Below, piece after piece: positions 11,301 to 22,200 of a DNA stretch of 64,000 bases (positions are counted from its first letter, which is position 1; each line of letters starts with the position of its first letter). The notes under the pieces are model-generated. The model searched no databases. It had not been told where the DNA came from and worked only from the letters and a program-made list of their open reading frames with translations. Position numbers and translations under genes: made by a program. The stretch lies in NCBI GenBank assembly GCA_905250075.1, contig CAJNOP010000040.1:1130817-1194816 (forward strand). The letters run 5' to 3'. The DNA is from Rotaria sp. Silwood1. Taxonomy: Eukaryota > Rotifera > Eurotatoria > Philodinida > Philodinidae.

Positions 11301-14300
11301 CGAAAAACAAAGAAGTTCTAGTTTAGACAATTCTCAAATTAATAATTGTTCGGAACCAAGGCATGTTTTATGTAGAACAACAATAATGCTCGGTCATAGT
11401 CCTCATCAAATGTGTTATAGTAAACCAACAACACTTGGTTTACCAGCGATGATATCAAATCATTTAACATATGAATTATGTGCATCTGTTTGTGAAACAT
11501 TAAAAACAAATATAGCTCTTATAAATATGAACAAATGTTATTGTGTCGATATTACTGAAACACTGATTATCGATATCGAAGGAAATCATGTAAAATATAT
11601 AACAAAGGATTGTGGAAATCCTTGTCCAGGTATATTTACCAGATGTATATTGATGTTTGTGTTTTTCCTCAATCAGTCAAACTTTATTTTAACATTTTGT
11701 TCATGAGATATAGCACCAGAATTGTGTGGTAACAATAATTCATGCGAAAACCCATATTTAAAATTTCCTACTTGGTGATATTGCCAGACTTCTGTTTCAG
11801 CTCTTACAGTCATCGTATGGTAACATAGTTTTCAAAACGAACTTGGAGAAAATTCACCATACTTTCGCCAATATTACTTCTGGACTTTCACAACTCACCA
11901 AGTTTCACAACGATCTGCGATCATGTCGATTTTTTTTTTATTATAACCTATCGAAAATTGCGAATTTTCTAGTCTACAAACATTCTCACATATTTTGTTG
12001 ATAACTACACTGAAATATTTCTATCTCTTTTTTGCTCAATATTTTTTTTTCACATCAATCAAAAACTCGATTTTTATTTCATCTTGAATTTCTGTACAAA
12101 ATTAAATGGGATTTTCAAATAATAATAGTTTCCACATTTCAGTCCAAAAAGAACTATACTAACAAGCTTTCGTACTCTAAAAACCAATCATTCAATTGCA
12201 TTGAATTTGAATTTATATGTGATTAAGTAAATGACTACATAACTATTTACATTTTTAGGTAATCAAAATGAGAAATGTGGTGATACAAATACTATTGTTC
12301 TCTTACATGTAGCTGATAATCTTTTTCGGTTTAAAATTGACGCATATTATAAACGATTTAAACAATATCCAGATTTTATATATGATGGTTGTATACATTT
12401 AAGTTCTGCTAATCAATCAGGGATATATCCATTCAGTTTTAATCATATAAATGATATTCATCCACGTCATTGTTTGGAATTATGTAAGAAGTATAAACAA
12501 AAATATGCTCTTCTTAATTCAAATAAATGTTTGTGTACGAATATTCCAATGAATACAAAACAAAGGGATGCAAAGTTATTATCATTTCTGGATTTCAATT
12601 GTATTCAAGCATGTCAAGGTAATTACTTATATACATGTGGAAATGCAAGTAATTCATCGATCTATTCTGTGTATGTAACACATCCAAGATGTCCTCATAG
12701 TAAGAGATAAAAACATCAAAACTTATCTAATCAAACAGAAACAAAGAATTTTTCTTACTTTTTCTTTAGATTTTCAACTTAGTGATAATGAACAACGATG
12801 TGTACAGATTAATTTTTCAGTGAAGAAAAATTCTTTCTCAACTGCACAATCTTATTGTCAATCTATTGGTGGTGTGCTTGCAAAAATAGATGACATTTTA
12901 GAAATTCAAGATTTAGTATTCTCATCAAAGCTACACGGAAATTATTTTGATCAATATCTATACTATCAGATTCCAAGTATATTTGATGATACAAGATACT
13001 TTTGGATTGATCGTACATCGAATATCGTAAACAACAACAACAAAACATCAGATCGTTCTATTGGAAAATGTTCTCAAACATTAAAATCATTTGATCAAAA
13101 CTGTGTTGTTCTTCATCGTGAAAAAATTATCGTTGATAATACTATAACTTTTCGACGATGTTTTATTGAATCAGATCAATGTTCATCAACGTCTGCTATA
13201 CCAGTTTGTGTTGATAAAAATCTAGATTCTAATTTAACCGCAATGTGGTCAACTATAGATGATGATTCATCCATCATATCAGTGAATGTATCAACAGATT
13301 ATTCATGTGGTAATGATACAGATTATCATTTGGTGAATGACTATTGTTATAAAGCATTATTTCATGAAACTACTTGGCATGATGCAAAAGCTGAATGTGA
13401 ACGTGAGAAAGCCACATTATTTCTACCTGAACAAGACATGATGTTATCCTTGTTAACAATCTTATTTGTACGTTGGCATAGTTACACATCATCTGGTGTT
13501 GCACATGTTGATATCTTTTATAATAATCAAAATCGTACTGCTACGCGATCTATCATAACTGATAGAATTAGTTTATCATCTGTACCGAATTCCAGTGATC
13601 TTCATACTTTATGTGAAAGTGAATTTCGTCGAAACTATAGCAATTTCCTATCATCACGAAATGTATCAATGAAAGATACAGATCGATTAAAAACTCAGCA
13701 AACTGCTTGTGGATACATTGATTTTCGATCTGAATACTCACCATCGATTTCATGCAATGCAATAGCTTGTAATCGACTAGCAACTGTTATATGTCAAAAG
13801 CCACCAATTATAACAACACGTGCTGTGTTAGCAAAACGGTTAGTTACCAATAATTAGCTTAGACAAGTCGGAAATTCTCAACTTAAAAAAAAGAAAAGAA
13901 TTATTCTATAGTTGGGTAGACCATTAGAAAGAAATATATTTTGTGTAATTCTCTAGACAATGAATATAACCATCAGCAAATATTACTTAATACGATCAAT
14001 GCCATTAAATGAAGTAGAGATCGACAGATTCAGACTTATCGTTAAATCGTGCCTTGAGCGAGGTAAATGCTCACATGGGAACTGGATACTCATCTCAAAG
14101 ATACAATGCATTCCTTTTCATTCGATGACTAACACGCTCTAAACATTTCTTAGACGACTAGAATTCAACGGACTCAATAGTCTACTTAACAATATTTTCA
14201 TATTACTGTCGTGATTCGAACCTAGTTCAATAACTTTTTATAGTATCAGTATACAGATATACAAGGTAAGCGTTTTTCTCATTGTGTACTCTGACAGAGA

Positions 14301-14914
14301 AATTTTCTAATTCGTATTCTATACATGTCTATAATAGAAAATTGTGTATCAACTGTTATCTTCTCCTTCTATCAATCAATAGCAGTTCGCTATGGAGTTG
14401 ATCAAGATGAGCGTATATTATTCTGTGTTTTAAAAAGTTTCGCCGTGATAGACTTTGATTCATAGTATGCAAAGCCTTTCTCGAATAGTTTGCAATAAAA
14501 AAATTATATTGTTTTTTTTATTTCATACGTAAATATATCATATTTATATCAGAACATTATTGACATGTTTCTATTTATGTTAAACAAAGAGAACATATCT
14601 GATATTCGACTGCATTCAAAATATCCGATCTCTCTCTCGAATTTTTCATAACATATTTTATATTTATTTATAGTGGTTATTCAAATTTGTCAATATCATC
14701 GACTGACAAAGAATCAAATTCTAAAAAATCTACCAGCAAAAGTTTCATATCAATACTCTTGATATGTTCAATTGTATTCGTTTTGATGCTCGTTGGATTT
14801 ATATTATACAATCGTTATATAAAACGAAAAAATACTACACATCGTACACAAAGACTTACTAATGAAACTGTTTATTCTCAATTGCTTACTAGCGATGAAT
14901 TTGATTTAAAATAG
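5317..14914 (+). CDS. type I membrane protein with duplicated WSC-WSC-CTLD-CTLD cassette
   Basis: Exons by phase and GT/AG: 5317-5830, 9334-10272, 11114-11629, microexon 11714-11728, 12259-12699, 12770-13838, 14674-14914. They sum to 3735 nt, or 1244 aa. Residues 1-16 form a hydrophobic signal peptide ending SVYG. The domain order is WSC1 (about 19-107: YVGCYKQ..CGG..YSVY), WSC2 (about 125-237, split by the first intron), CTLD1 (from CPIDS, about 243), CTLD2 (from CPPQWF, about 385, to RHVLCR, about 564), WSC3, WSC4 (about 690-790), CTLD3 (about 806-965) and CTLD4 (about 980-1150). One transmembrane helix (about 1188-1210) and a roughly 30-residue tail with NETVYSQLL follow. WSC domains bind polysaccharide and CTLDs are C-type-lectin folds, so a cell-surface glycan-binding or sensing role is inferred. 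I do not recognise an ortholog. The tail Tyr motif could be an internalisation or SH2 site (speculative). Confidence 0.82.
7549..8995. mobile_element. CACTA/EnSpm-like non-autonomous element in intron 1
   Basis: The left end begins CACCAATCGACGATCTTGCC. The right end on the other strand begins CACTAATCGACGATCTTGCC. The inverted match continues for about 69 bases with roughly four mismatches. ATA flanks both ends (7546-7548 and 8996-8998), a possible 3-bp target duplication. The outer parts (about 7600-7870 and 8640-8945) contain a dozen copies of a TTCAGACAAGATTCTT-type motif in both orientations. Such subterminal repeats, CACTA ends and 3-bp duplications are typical of CACTA transposons (known). 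Only two tiny minus-strand coding-like scraps are present inside (near 8100-8340), so it is non-autonomous. Confidence 0.6.
11714..11728 (+). other. 15-nt candidate microexon of the WSC/lectin gene
   Basis: It is flanked by TATAG on the left and GTAACA on the right and has the same phase on both sides. It encodes APEL plus a cysteine at the place where WSC domains carry the Cys before Gly. Skipping it also keeps the frame (exon 11114-11629 joined directly to 12259), so it could be a cassette exon. Confidence 0.5.
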
Positions 14915-15887
14915 AAATACTATTTTTATTTTTTATTCACTTTATCCCTATCTCTATACCTATAATCTTCATTTTAAATGAAAATTTTTCCATTGATTTC
15001 TTTTCTTTTAATTTGTAAACACATCAAATAGTTAATACGATTATTTATTTTTTTTCATGTTATTTCACCCAACGACTATGTATATAGATCTGCTTTTGAC
15101 ACACCTTCTTCTATCCCCCCTCCACATATACCCTAGTTGCTTTTAGTAAAAAAAATAAAATTTTGAATTATTGAGAAATATTTACGATAAGTATTCACAT
15201 TGGGTACTGTTTATAATTTTCGAAATTCAGTACAACAATTGTTTTAACTGCAGTAATTTGCATTGTAAGTTTTTATTTCTTTTTAAGTATTACAACTTGT
15301 GGATATCATTTTTCTATTTTCTTCTGTCTCCAAAAGATTTTTGAAATCTATAAGAATAAATTAAAACACCTTCTTGATATTGGACGTATTTGTAATGAAA
15401 CCAATCTGAAATTTGTACTGATACCGTTTTGATCTCTGCAGTAGACTTTACTTTATGCAGTGAAGAAAAGTTCTGACTTTTTTTTAATCTTGTCTAATAG
15501 TTCTACTTTAGCTCGTGCAGTAAAAACTTCAACAAAGCTCATCAATCGACTGTATTCTTCATGCTGATGGCAAATACTCAGTTATTTTTTGTTTTATTTT
15601 CATTTGTTAGCAGCAAAATGCTCTTTCTGTATGTTTTTGGCCCTATGAAGACGTGTTAGGGCTACAAAATGTATTCAGTTTCGTTTCATTGCCAACCTTT
15701 CAAACTATTAAAATTTTGAAATTTTCACGAACAAGTGTTGACTTTCAAATCTTTAAAAAAATCAGTTTTTATTCAGTAATAAATGCTCAAGGAATTATTT
15801 AATATTAATTTTTGTATCTTTTACATATAAATTGAAGTTCACTATTGTTCATCAAATATTTCAATTGAAGCACGATTAAAGGTGGTT

Positions 15888-15985
15888 GTGATGTGGTGTA
15901 GATGTGGGTAGGTATCGACGTGTAGGTTTTGATGTGATTGAGGGTGCGTGTGGGTGAGGAGTGGGCATGAATCTTCGTTCCACCC
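15888..15985. repeat. G/T-rich degenerate telomere-like tract
   Basis: Repeated GTGGTGTAGATGTGGGTAG-like words on the plus strand, followed by a short C-rich counterpart near 15980. It belongs with the other G/T-rich hairpins of the window. Confidence 0.35.
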
Positions 15986-16099
15986 ATACTCGGACGCTTT
16001 TTTTATTATGTGTTTCAATTTTCTAATGAAGGATTGATCTTCTCAAATAGAAAATGCACGATGGACACCTATCGTTTCTGATTGAGAGTTGTGCATAAA

Positions 16100-16450
16100 T
16101 TAAGGCTCATATTGATGAAATACTGATGAAAAGATAAGATAAAGGAACACTAAATAATCTTTTTGTTATATTTAGGCTGATATCGACAAAATGCAAAGAT
16201 GGTAAGCTGAACATATCAAAGACAAAATTAATATTTTTTTTTATGTTTAGGTTCAAATCAAAATAATACAAAGGGTATGTTACATATAACAAATTACTAA
16301 TAGCTGTTTTGTTTTGTATTCTTCGTTTGATATCGATATGATAGCATTGGTGAGTTACACATAGCAAATACACCATTAATATTTTCTTTTTTTTAGTTCT
16401 GAATTCCTGTCGATACAATACAATTACTAAGTTGTGTGAGAAAAAATTGA
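16100..16450. repeat. decayed tandem repeat, unit about 75 bp
   Basis: About four to five units. Each contains a GATATCGA-like start, a middle TTACACATAGCAAAT-like part and a T-run ending in TTTAG. Read on the minus strand the units give a recurring YVTxPxxYxxDIxLNIK pattern, which is a by-product of the DNA repeat rather than evidence of a gene. Confidence 0.4.
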
Positions 16451-18515
16451 CTAATTCCATCTTCATTTTAGTTATGCTCTTCTTGTCTCTCGAAACAGAT
16501 TGTATTTCGGGACCTTCGTTAAAGTTTCTATAACATCTTTCAAACTGTTAAAATTTGTCTAGTCTGCTCTAGAGTCTTCAATTGACATATTGCAATCGAA
16601 ATTCTTGTGAGATCGGAAACTTTTAATCCGTTTTTGAGACTAGGATCTCAAAAATTACTATGATTCACTTTATTTGGCTTCCGCCGAGTTCTCAGAAGTC
16701 CTGAAAAAGTGACCATCTATGCGAACAATTTGATTTATTAGCTTGTGAGTATATACTAATGGTTACTAATTGTTTCTTTTTATTAACGAGTAATTGCAAT
16801 TTTTTATTGTGTCGTAATTGATTGTCTTTATCAGATAGAACATGAAAGATAGACAGACGAATGAAATTTATTGTATTTTTGTTATCGGGAATGACAGATT
16901 AGATTAATCAACGGTGATTGTTCGCAAAAACTAAACGATTATTGATGTATGATTTGTAAAAAAACTCAAAATATTCGAATGAAATTATCTATGAGAACAA
17001 CAAACTGTACTGTTCGTAAGAAAAAACTGACTCTAGTTGAAGACTTTAAAAATGAATCAAAACAGTGACGGAAACTTATCACGGTTAAACAAGTATATGT
17101 AAAAATTTTTGTTTCTGTATAGAAAACTTCTGATGACTTCTCTTCGTTTGAATATTTATCAAATGATCTTATACAATATTCCCAATGAAATGAAGAGACT
17201 AATTTCCTATAAATATCGGTTAGAATGTACACTTTTTCTTTTTCACGAATTAATTTATTTTTTCCACAACTTTTGAAGACATACCTATTCACTAATTGTA
17301 TCCAAAAACTTTTTCTATTCAATTATAATTAGCTTTTGGTAATTTGATAAAAATTTGGTTCAATTTCTATCAAATAAATATAACAATAAGCTCATAATAA
17401 AAATCAAACAGAATGTGCGAACAGTCACTTAGCAAAATAGATATATAAACTAATGAACAACAAACGATATAGTAACAATCTATTTTTATCTATAATTATG
17501 TTGAGTCGAAATGATAAAAATTGTCGTTTTCAATCTTTCAATAGCATAAATACTTTGTTGTGTATTTCGACATCTGTATTTCCTGATCAAAAAAAAAACG
17601 AAGATTTTTATTAAAAATTTAGGAAAAACATAATCCACAGGCTCTAAGAACAGACGCCGAAAGAGTACAGAAGCAGATGTACTTTCACACCAATAATTAA
17701 AAATTCTTCATCAATACTCAGCCTAACGATATCAGAGACTATCGCATTTTGTATAATTGCTGTAAACATTTTTTCCTACATTCCCCTTATATCACTATTT
17801 AGTGGTATGCAAATTCATGGTATCATGAAACTTGGTTGCTCAGGCGTATTTTAAACGAACAATCAATAAATAAACAAAGCTTCGACATAAGCAAACAGCT
17901 TGTTGCTGCTGTTAACACACGAGAGACCAATCGATCTTATCGAACTGTTGACACACATCATCATTCCCACTCTCATAATGAATGTCCTAGATATAGCCTG
18001 ACTTAAAACGTCAAATAATATTTCGATACCCATCCAAGATATTGTATCGTGAGCAACGCAATTCTAGATCTAAAAGCATCAAAAATATCATTTAACTAAC
18101 TTTCAGCTTATTTAAACTATATCAAAAAATGATAAAAAATAACAGGTATACATGAGTGTTATTAAAAATATACTGTTTACCTAATACAATTTAATTAGTT
18201 TAATTTAAAAAATTTATTTTCAGTTGTTTCTCTCTTGATTTTACAACTCTTCTTATATAGATCCACCATCACATGATGAAACAGAGACCTATTTTCAATA
18301 TGAAAAGTGAAACTGAGAGCTTATTGAAATCTTTAAACCTTTTACACTTCTTTTCCACATTGTATGTTTGAACTTCATACAAAGAAATTATAAGTTCATG
18401 ATAGTAGATTCTTGTTATCTAGATTCCATTTTGCTTCCGTTGCGACACGAAATCATCGACCAAAAAAAAAATTTTCATTATTTTCACTTTATTCTATTCT
18501 TTCCATTTTCTTGAG

Positions 18516-18523
18516 AAAAAAAA
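18516..18523 (-). terminator. Pol III T-run terminator of tRNA-Trp
   Basis: Run of eight T on the minus strand, about nine bases past the discriminator base of the tRNA. Confidence 0.75.
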
Positions 18524-18531
18524 TTAGAAAT

Positions 18532-18603
18532 TGACCCCGACGTGACTTGAACACGCAACCTTCTGATCTGGAGTCAGACGCGCTACCGTTGCGCCACGGA
18601 GTC
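18532..18603 (-). tRNA. tRNA-Trp (anticodon CCA)
   Basis: On the minus strand the cloverleaf folds fully. The acceptor stem is GACTCCG with CGGGGTC plus an A discriminator, the D stem is GCGC/GCGC, and the anticodon stem is TCTGA/TCAGA around loop CTCCAGA (anticodon CCA). The T arm is GCGTG/CACGT with loop TTCAAGT. There is no intron. The internal A and B boxes are intact, and an eight-T run just downstream (plus coordinates 18516-18523) serves as a polymerase III terminator. It decodes UGG. Confidence 0.97.
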
Positions 18604-19224
18604 GACATTAGTGAAAGCATAGAAAAAGAACTGGTTGTTCTCATAGGCAAAGAAAAAAGCACAAACAGTCTCATCCAATAAGCTATTTCTATTATTTTCA
18701 CAGCCGATCTTGATCAGATCGACATATACATTTATATATATATATATATATACTAGTATATCATACAATGACCGTTCATTTTATCATAGTTCAACTATGG
18801 TGAAGAATAGAAAAAGAATACGAAGAAGAAGAAGAAGAAAAAAAAACGTTTTCTCTCTTGCACACATACAAACTACTTCGTTCGTGTTCTTCCTTTCTTT
18901 TCTTTTCTTTTCTTTTCTTTTCTTTCTTCTTCGTCATTCATCATCGACCGTGCTCCTACCGCAGCCGCTATTACCATCGTTGCTGTTCGCCTCAAACCTA
19001 AAAGAGAATTGTGCATTGGTTGGTCGACGAAGAAGATGGAATAGAAACGAACGAACGATGTGATCAGAATATATAGCCGTTGTCAGTGTTCCTTTTTTCT
19101 CTTTCTTTTTGCCCTCGTCATGTCTGCGATAGCCTTATATACGTTAGAGCTTGTTTTTTTTTGTTTCATATAGATCTGAACTCTTATTTCTAGATAGATG
19201 CTCATTTGCTAAAAAAAAGGCAGA
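18604..19224. promoter_or_regulatory. upstream region of alpha-spectrin
   Basis: This stretch separates the tRNA-Trp gene from the spectrin start codon. It holds a (TA)n run at about 18735-18753, a GAA-rich purine tract at about 18820-18846 and a (TTTTC)n run at about 18893-18925. Short open frames here are low-complexity. Promoter function is inferred from position only. Confidence 0.35.
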
Positions 19225-22200
19225 ATGGATCAGGAACAATCTGAACGTATTACTACGAATGGTCATTCAACTGGTGTTGATGATGAACAACATCAACAAA
19301 CAGGAGAATCAACAATCGATACACAAAATATCGATCCGGTAATAGAAATAAATCTGATTGTTATTATTTCTTGTTTATTTATTTATTTATTTATTTTTGA
19401 TAGATGGCTGATATCGGCGATGTTATTGATGGTCGAGAAATTCAAGTTCTTGAAACCGCTGAAGATATTCAAGCAAGACGTGAACAAGTACTTGCACGTT
19501 TTGCACATTTTAAAGAAGCAGCTAAATATCGTCGTGATAAACTTGAAGATTCACGAGAATATCAATATTTTAAACGTGATGCTGATGAACTTGAAACATG
19601 GATTAATGAAAAAATACAATTATGTTCACAAGATGATACGTATCGTGATACAACAAGTGTTCAAGTAAATAAAACAAAAACAAAAAAAATTAATTATAAT
19701 TAATATTATTTATCTTTAGGCAAAAATTCAAAAGCATGAAGCATTTGAAGAAGAAGTAACAGCACATCATAATGCTGTTCTACGACTTGATGAAGAAGGT
19801 GCAGCAAAAATAAATCGTGATCACTTTGCATCAGCTGCTATTGAAGTTAATATGAAAAAAATTAATGAATTTATTTTGTTTTTCTAATATTTTCTTATTT
19901 ATTTATTTTTAGGCACGTCTTGATGAAATTCATCGTTTATGGGAATTATTATTAAGACGTTTAAAAGAAAAATCTGCTCGTCTTCAATTAGCACGTAAAT
20001 TAGAACAATTCTTTCGAGATTGTGATGAATTTATATTTTGGATGCGTGATAAAGTAAATTATTATTAAATTTTAGTTTTAAATGAAATAAAAAAAAAACA
20101 ACAATAACATATATGTTTATTTTTTAGGAAACATTTGTTTTATCGGAAGATTATGGTAAAGATTTACAAAGTGTACAAAATCTTCAACGTAAACATGATA
20201 ATGTTGAACGAGATATATCAGTTTTACAAGAAAAAGTTGAAAATTTACGTAAAGATGGTGCACGTATACAACAAGATGTACCTGAAGGTGCTGATCAAAT
20301 TGAAAAACGTTTATTTGATATGATACAAGCATGGGATGATTTACGTGCTAAAGTAAATTAAATTGATTTGGAAAAAGAACAAAAAAAAAAAATCCTTTTT
20401 TTTTTTGTTTTCTTTTAGTCAGATGAACGAAAAACAGTTTTAAATGAATCATTTCGTTTACATCGATTTTTATCTGAATTTCGTGATTTAATGTCATGGG
20501 CATTAGATATGGAAACATATTTATCATCTGATGAATTAGCTAAAGATGTATCTGGTGCTGAAGCATTAGTTGAACGTCATTCAGAATTTAAAGGTGAAAT
20601 TGATGCACGTAAAGATAGTTTTGCTAATGTACAACGTATTGGTAATGAATTAATTGAACAAGATCATTATGCTAAAAGTGATATTGAATATAAATTACAA
20701 GAATTACTTGATCAACAAACAAAATTAGATCATTTATGGTCACAACGTTTAATGTTATTACAAGATTGTATGCATTTACAATTATTTTTACGTGATATTG
20801 ATCAAGCTTTAATATGGATACAAAAACAAGATCAATATTTAGTACAAAATATCAATGATATTGATTCATGTCAAACATTAGATGATTGTGAAGGTCTTAT
20901 TAAAAAATATGATGATTTTGAAAAATTACTTCAAGCACAAGAAGAAAAAGGTAAATGAAAAAAACAAAGTTCATATGTAACTGAATGAGAAGTTACCAGA
21001 ATTTATCCTGTACATGTCTTCAGTTTAATTTCTTTCGTTCGATGATAACAGGGTGCATAGGAAAGTTCTAATAATTTCCTACCAGAAACAGCTGAGTCAA
21101 ACACTTAACAAATGTACTCAATCAATAATCGGCAGGATACTCTATTATTCGTGTATCACACTTTCTATAATGAATTTTTTCAACAAGTTAGTAAATTGAA
21201 CATTTATAAGCATTTTATAGTGTAATGCTAAAAATTCATAAAGCAACTAAAAGGTTCGTGGTGTGGTTTTTAATGAAGAAATACACTTCTTCTTTTATTA
21301 TGTTAGAGAAATTCGTTTTTCTATGATTAAGATTTATTATTTTATTAATGTTGCAGAATATTTAGTATGGCATAGATAGAACTCTTGCAAATAAATAATG
21401 AGCATTAAACAATTTTTATATAATATGAAAGTTTATTTTTCTTTTTAAATAGTTCGAATGCTTGTGAGCATTAGTGGCAAGTATACACCGCTTACTCGAT
21501 AGGCTCTATTGATTAACCTAAGTTCTAGTTTACTGATCGGCATGAGTTTTCTGCCACAGACAGCAAACCTAAGATAAGGAGATACGTCTTCAAGAAAAAA
21601 AAATTTAAACAAGGCTTTTGCGGTTTTATCTAGGGCCACATCGGGTGTACTTACGACCTCCATTTAACTTTGCCCGAACGAGCTGAAAATTCGATTACAA
21701 ATACTTGAAAATATTCTTCAGATTTGAAATCGATAGTTTTCTTTTTTGATTTTCGTATCCGGATCATAGAGCTCTGAACAATAGCATTCCGATCTTTGAT
21801 TCGAACCTTTACTTATTTCATTAATAAGAAAAATGAGATTTTAAAGAAAACGTGAATTCACCTTTGACATATAGTCTATAGTATCTCAAAAAAAAAAAAA
21901 AGAAAAATTTCAATCTGATCAAACAGTATCAGAATGGAGATCGTAAGTAAACCCGATGTAGTCTTATGAAAACTCGCAAAAAAACCTTGTTTAACATTTT
22001 TTATAATCTGAAATGTAAAAACAAGAAGATACAAGATATAACCCAAAAGACTTCATATTCGTTAGAATCTATTTGTCTGTATCACATAAATAACAGAATA
22101 AACAATATGGAGTTGAAAATTAAAACTGACGATAAAAGAAAACACACAGTCTTCTCATTTTCGAAACATTAACATTTATAAAATAGAATTTTTACGTTTT

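Larger units (their letters stand above)
14915..18531. other. 3.6-kb gene-poor interval
   Basis: Open frames here are short, AT-biased and lack family motifs. Visible structure is limited to a G/T-rich degenerate tract at 15888-15985 and a decayed tandem repeat of about 75 bp at roughly 16100-16450. I see no RNA gene other than the tRNA at the right end. Confidence 0.5.

Noticed and set aside
16107..16466. Minus-strand 119-codon frame with internal repeats.
   Set aside because: The repeats follow the 75-bp DNA tandem repeat, and the composition is that of AT-rich spacer.
21445..21663. Minus-strand 72-codon frame in a spectrin intron with protein-like composition.
   Set aside because: No family motif, no flanking exons and no element ends found. 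Could be a transposon scrap, but this is unsupported.
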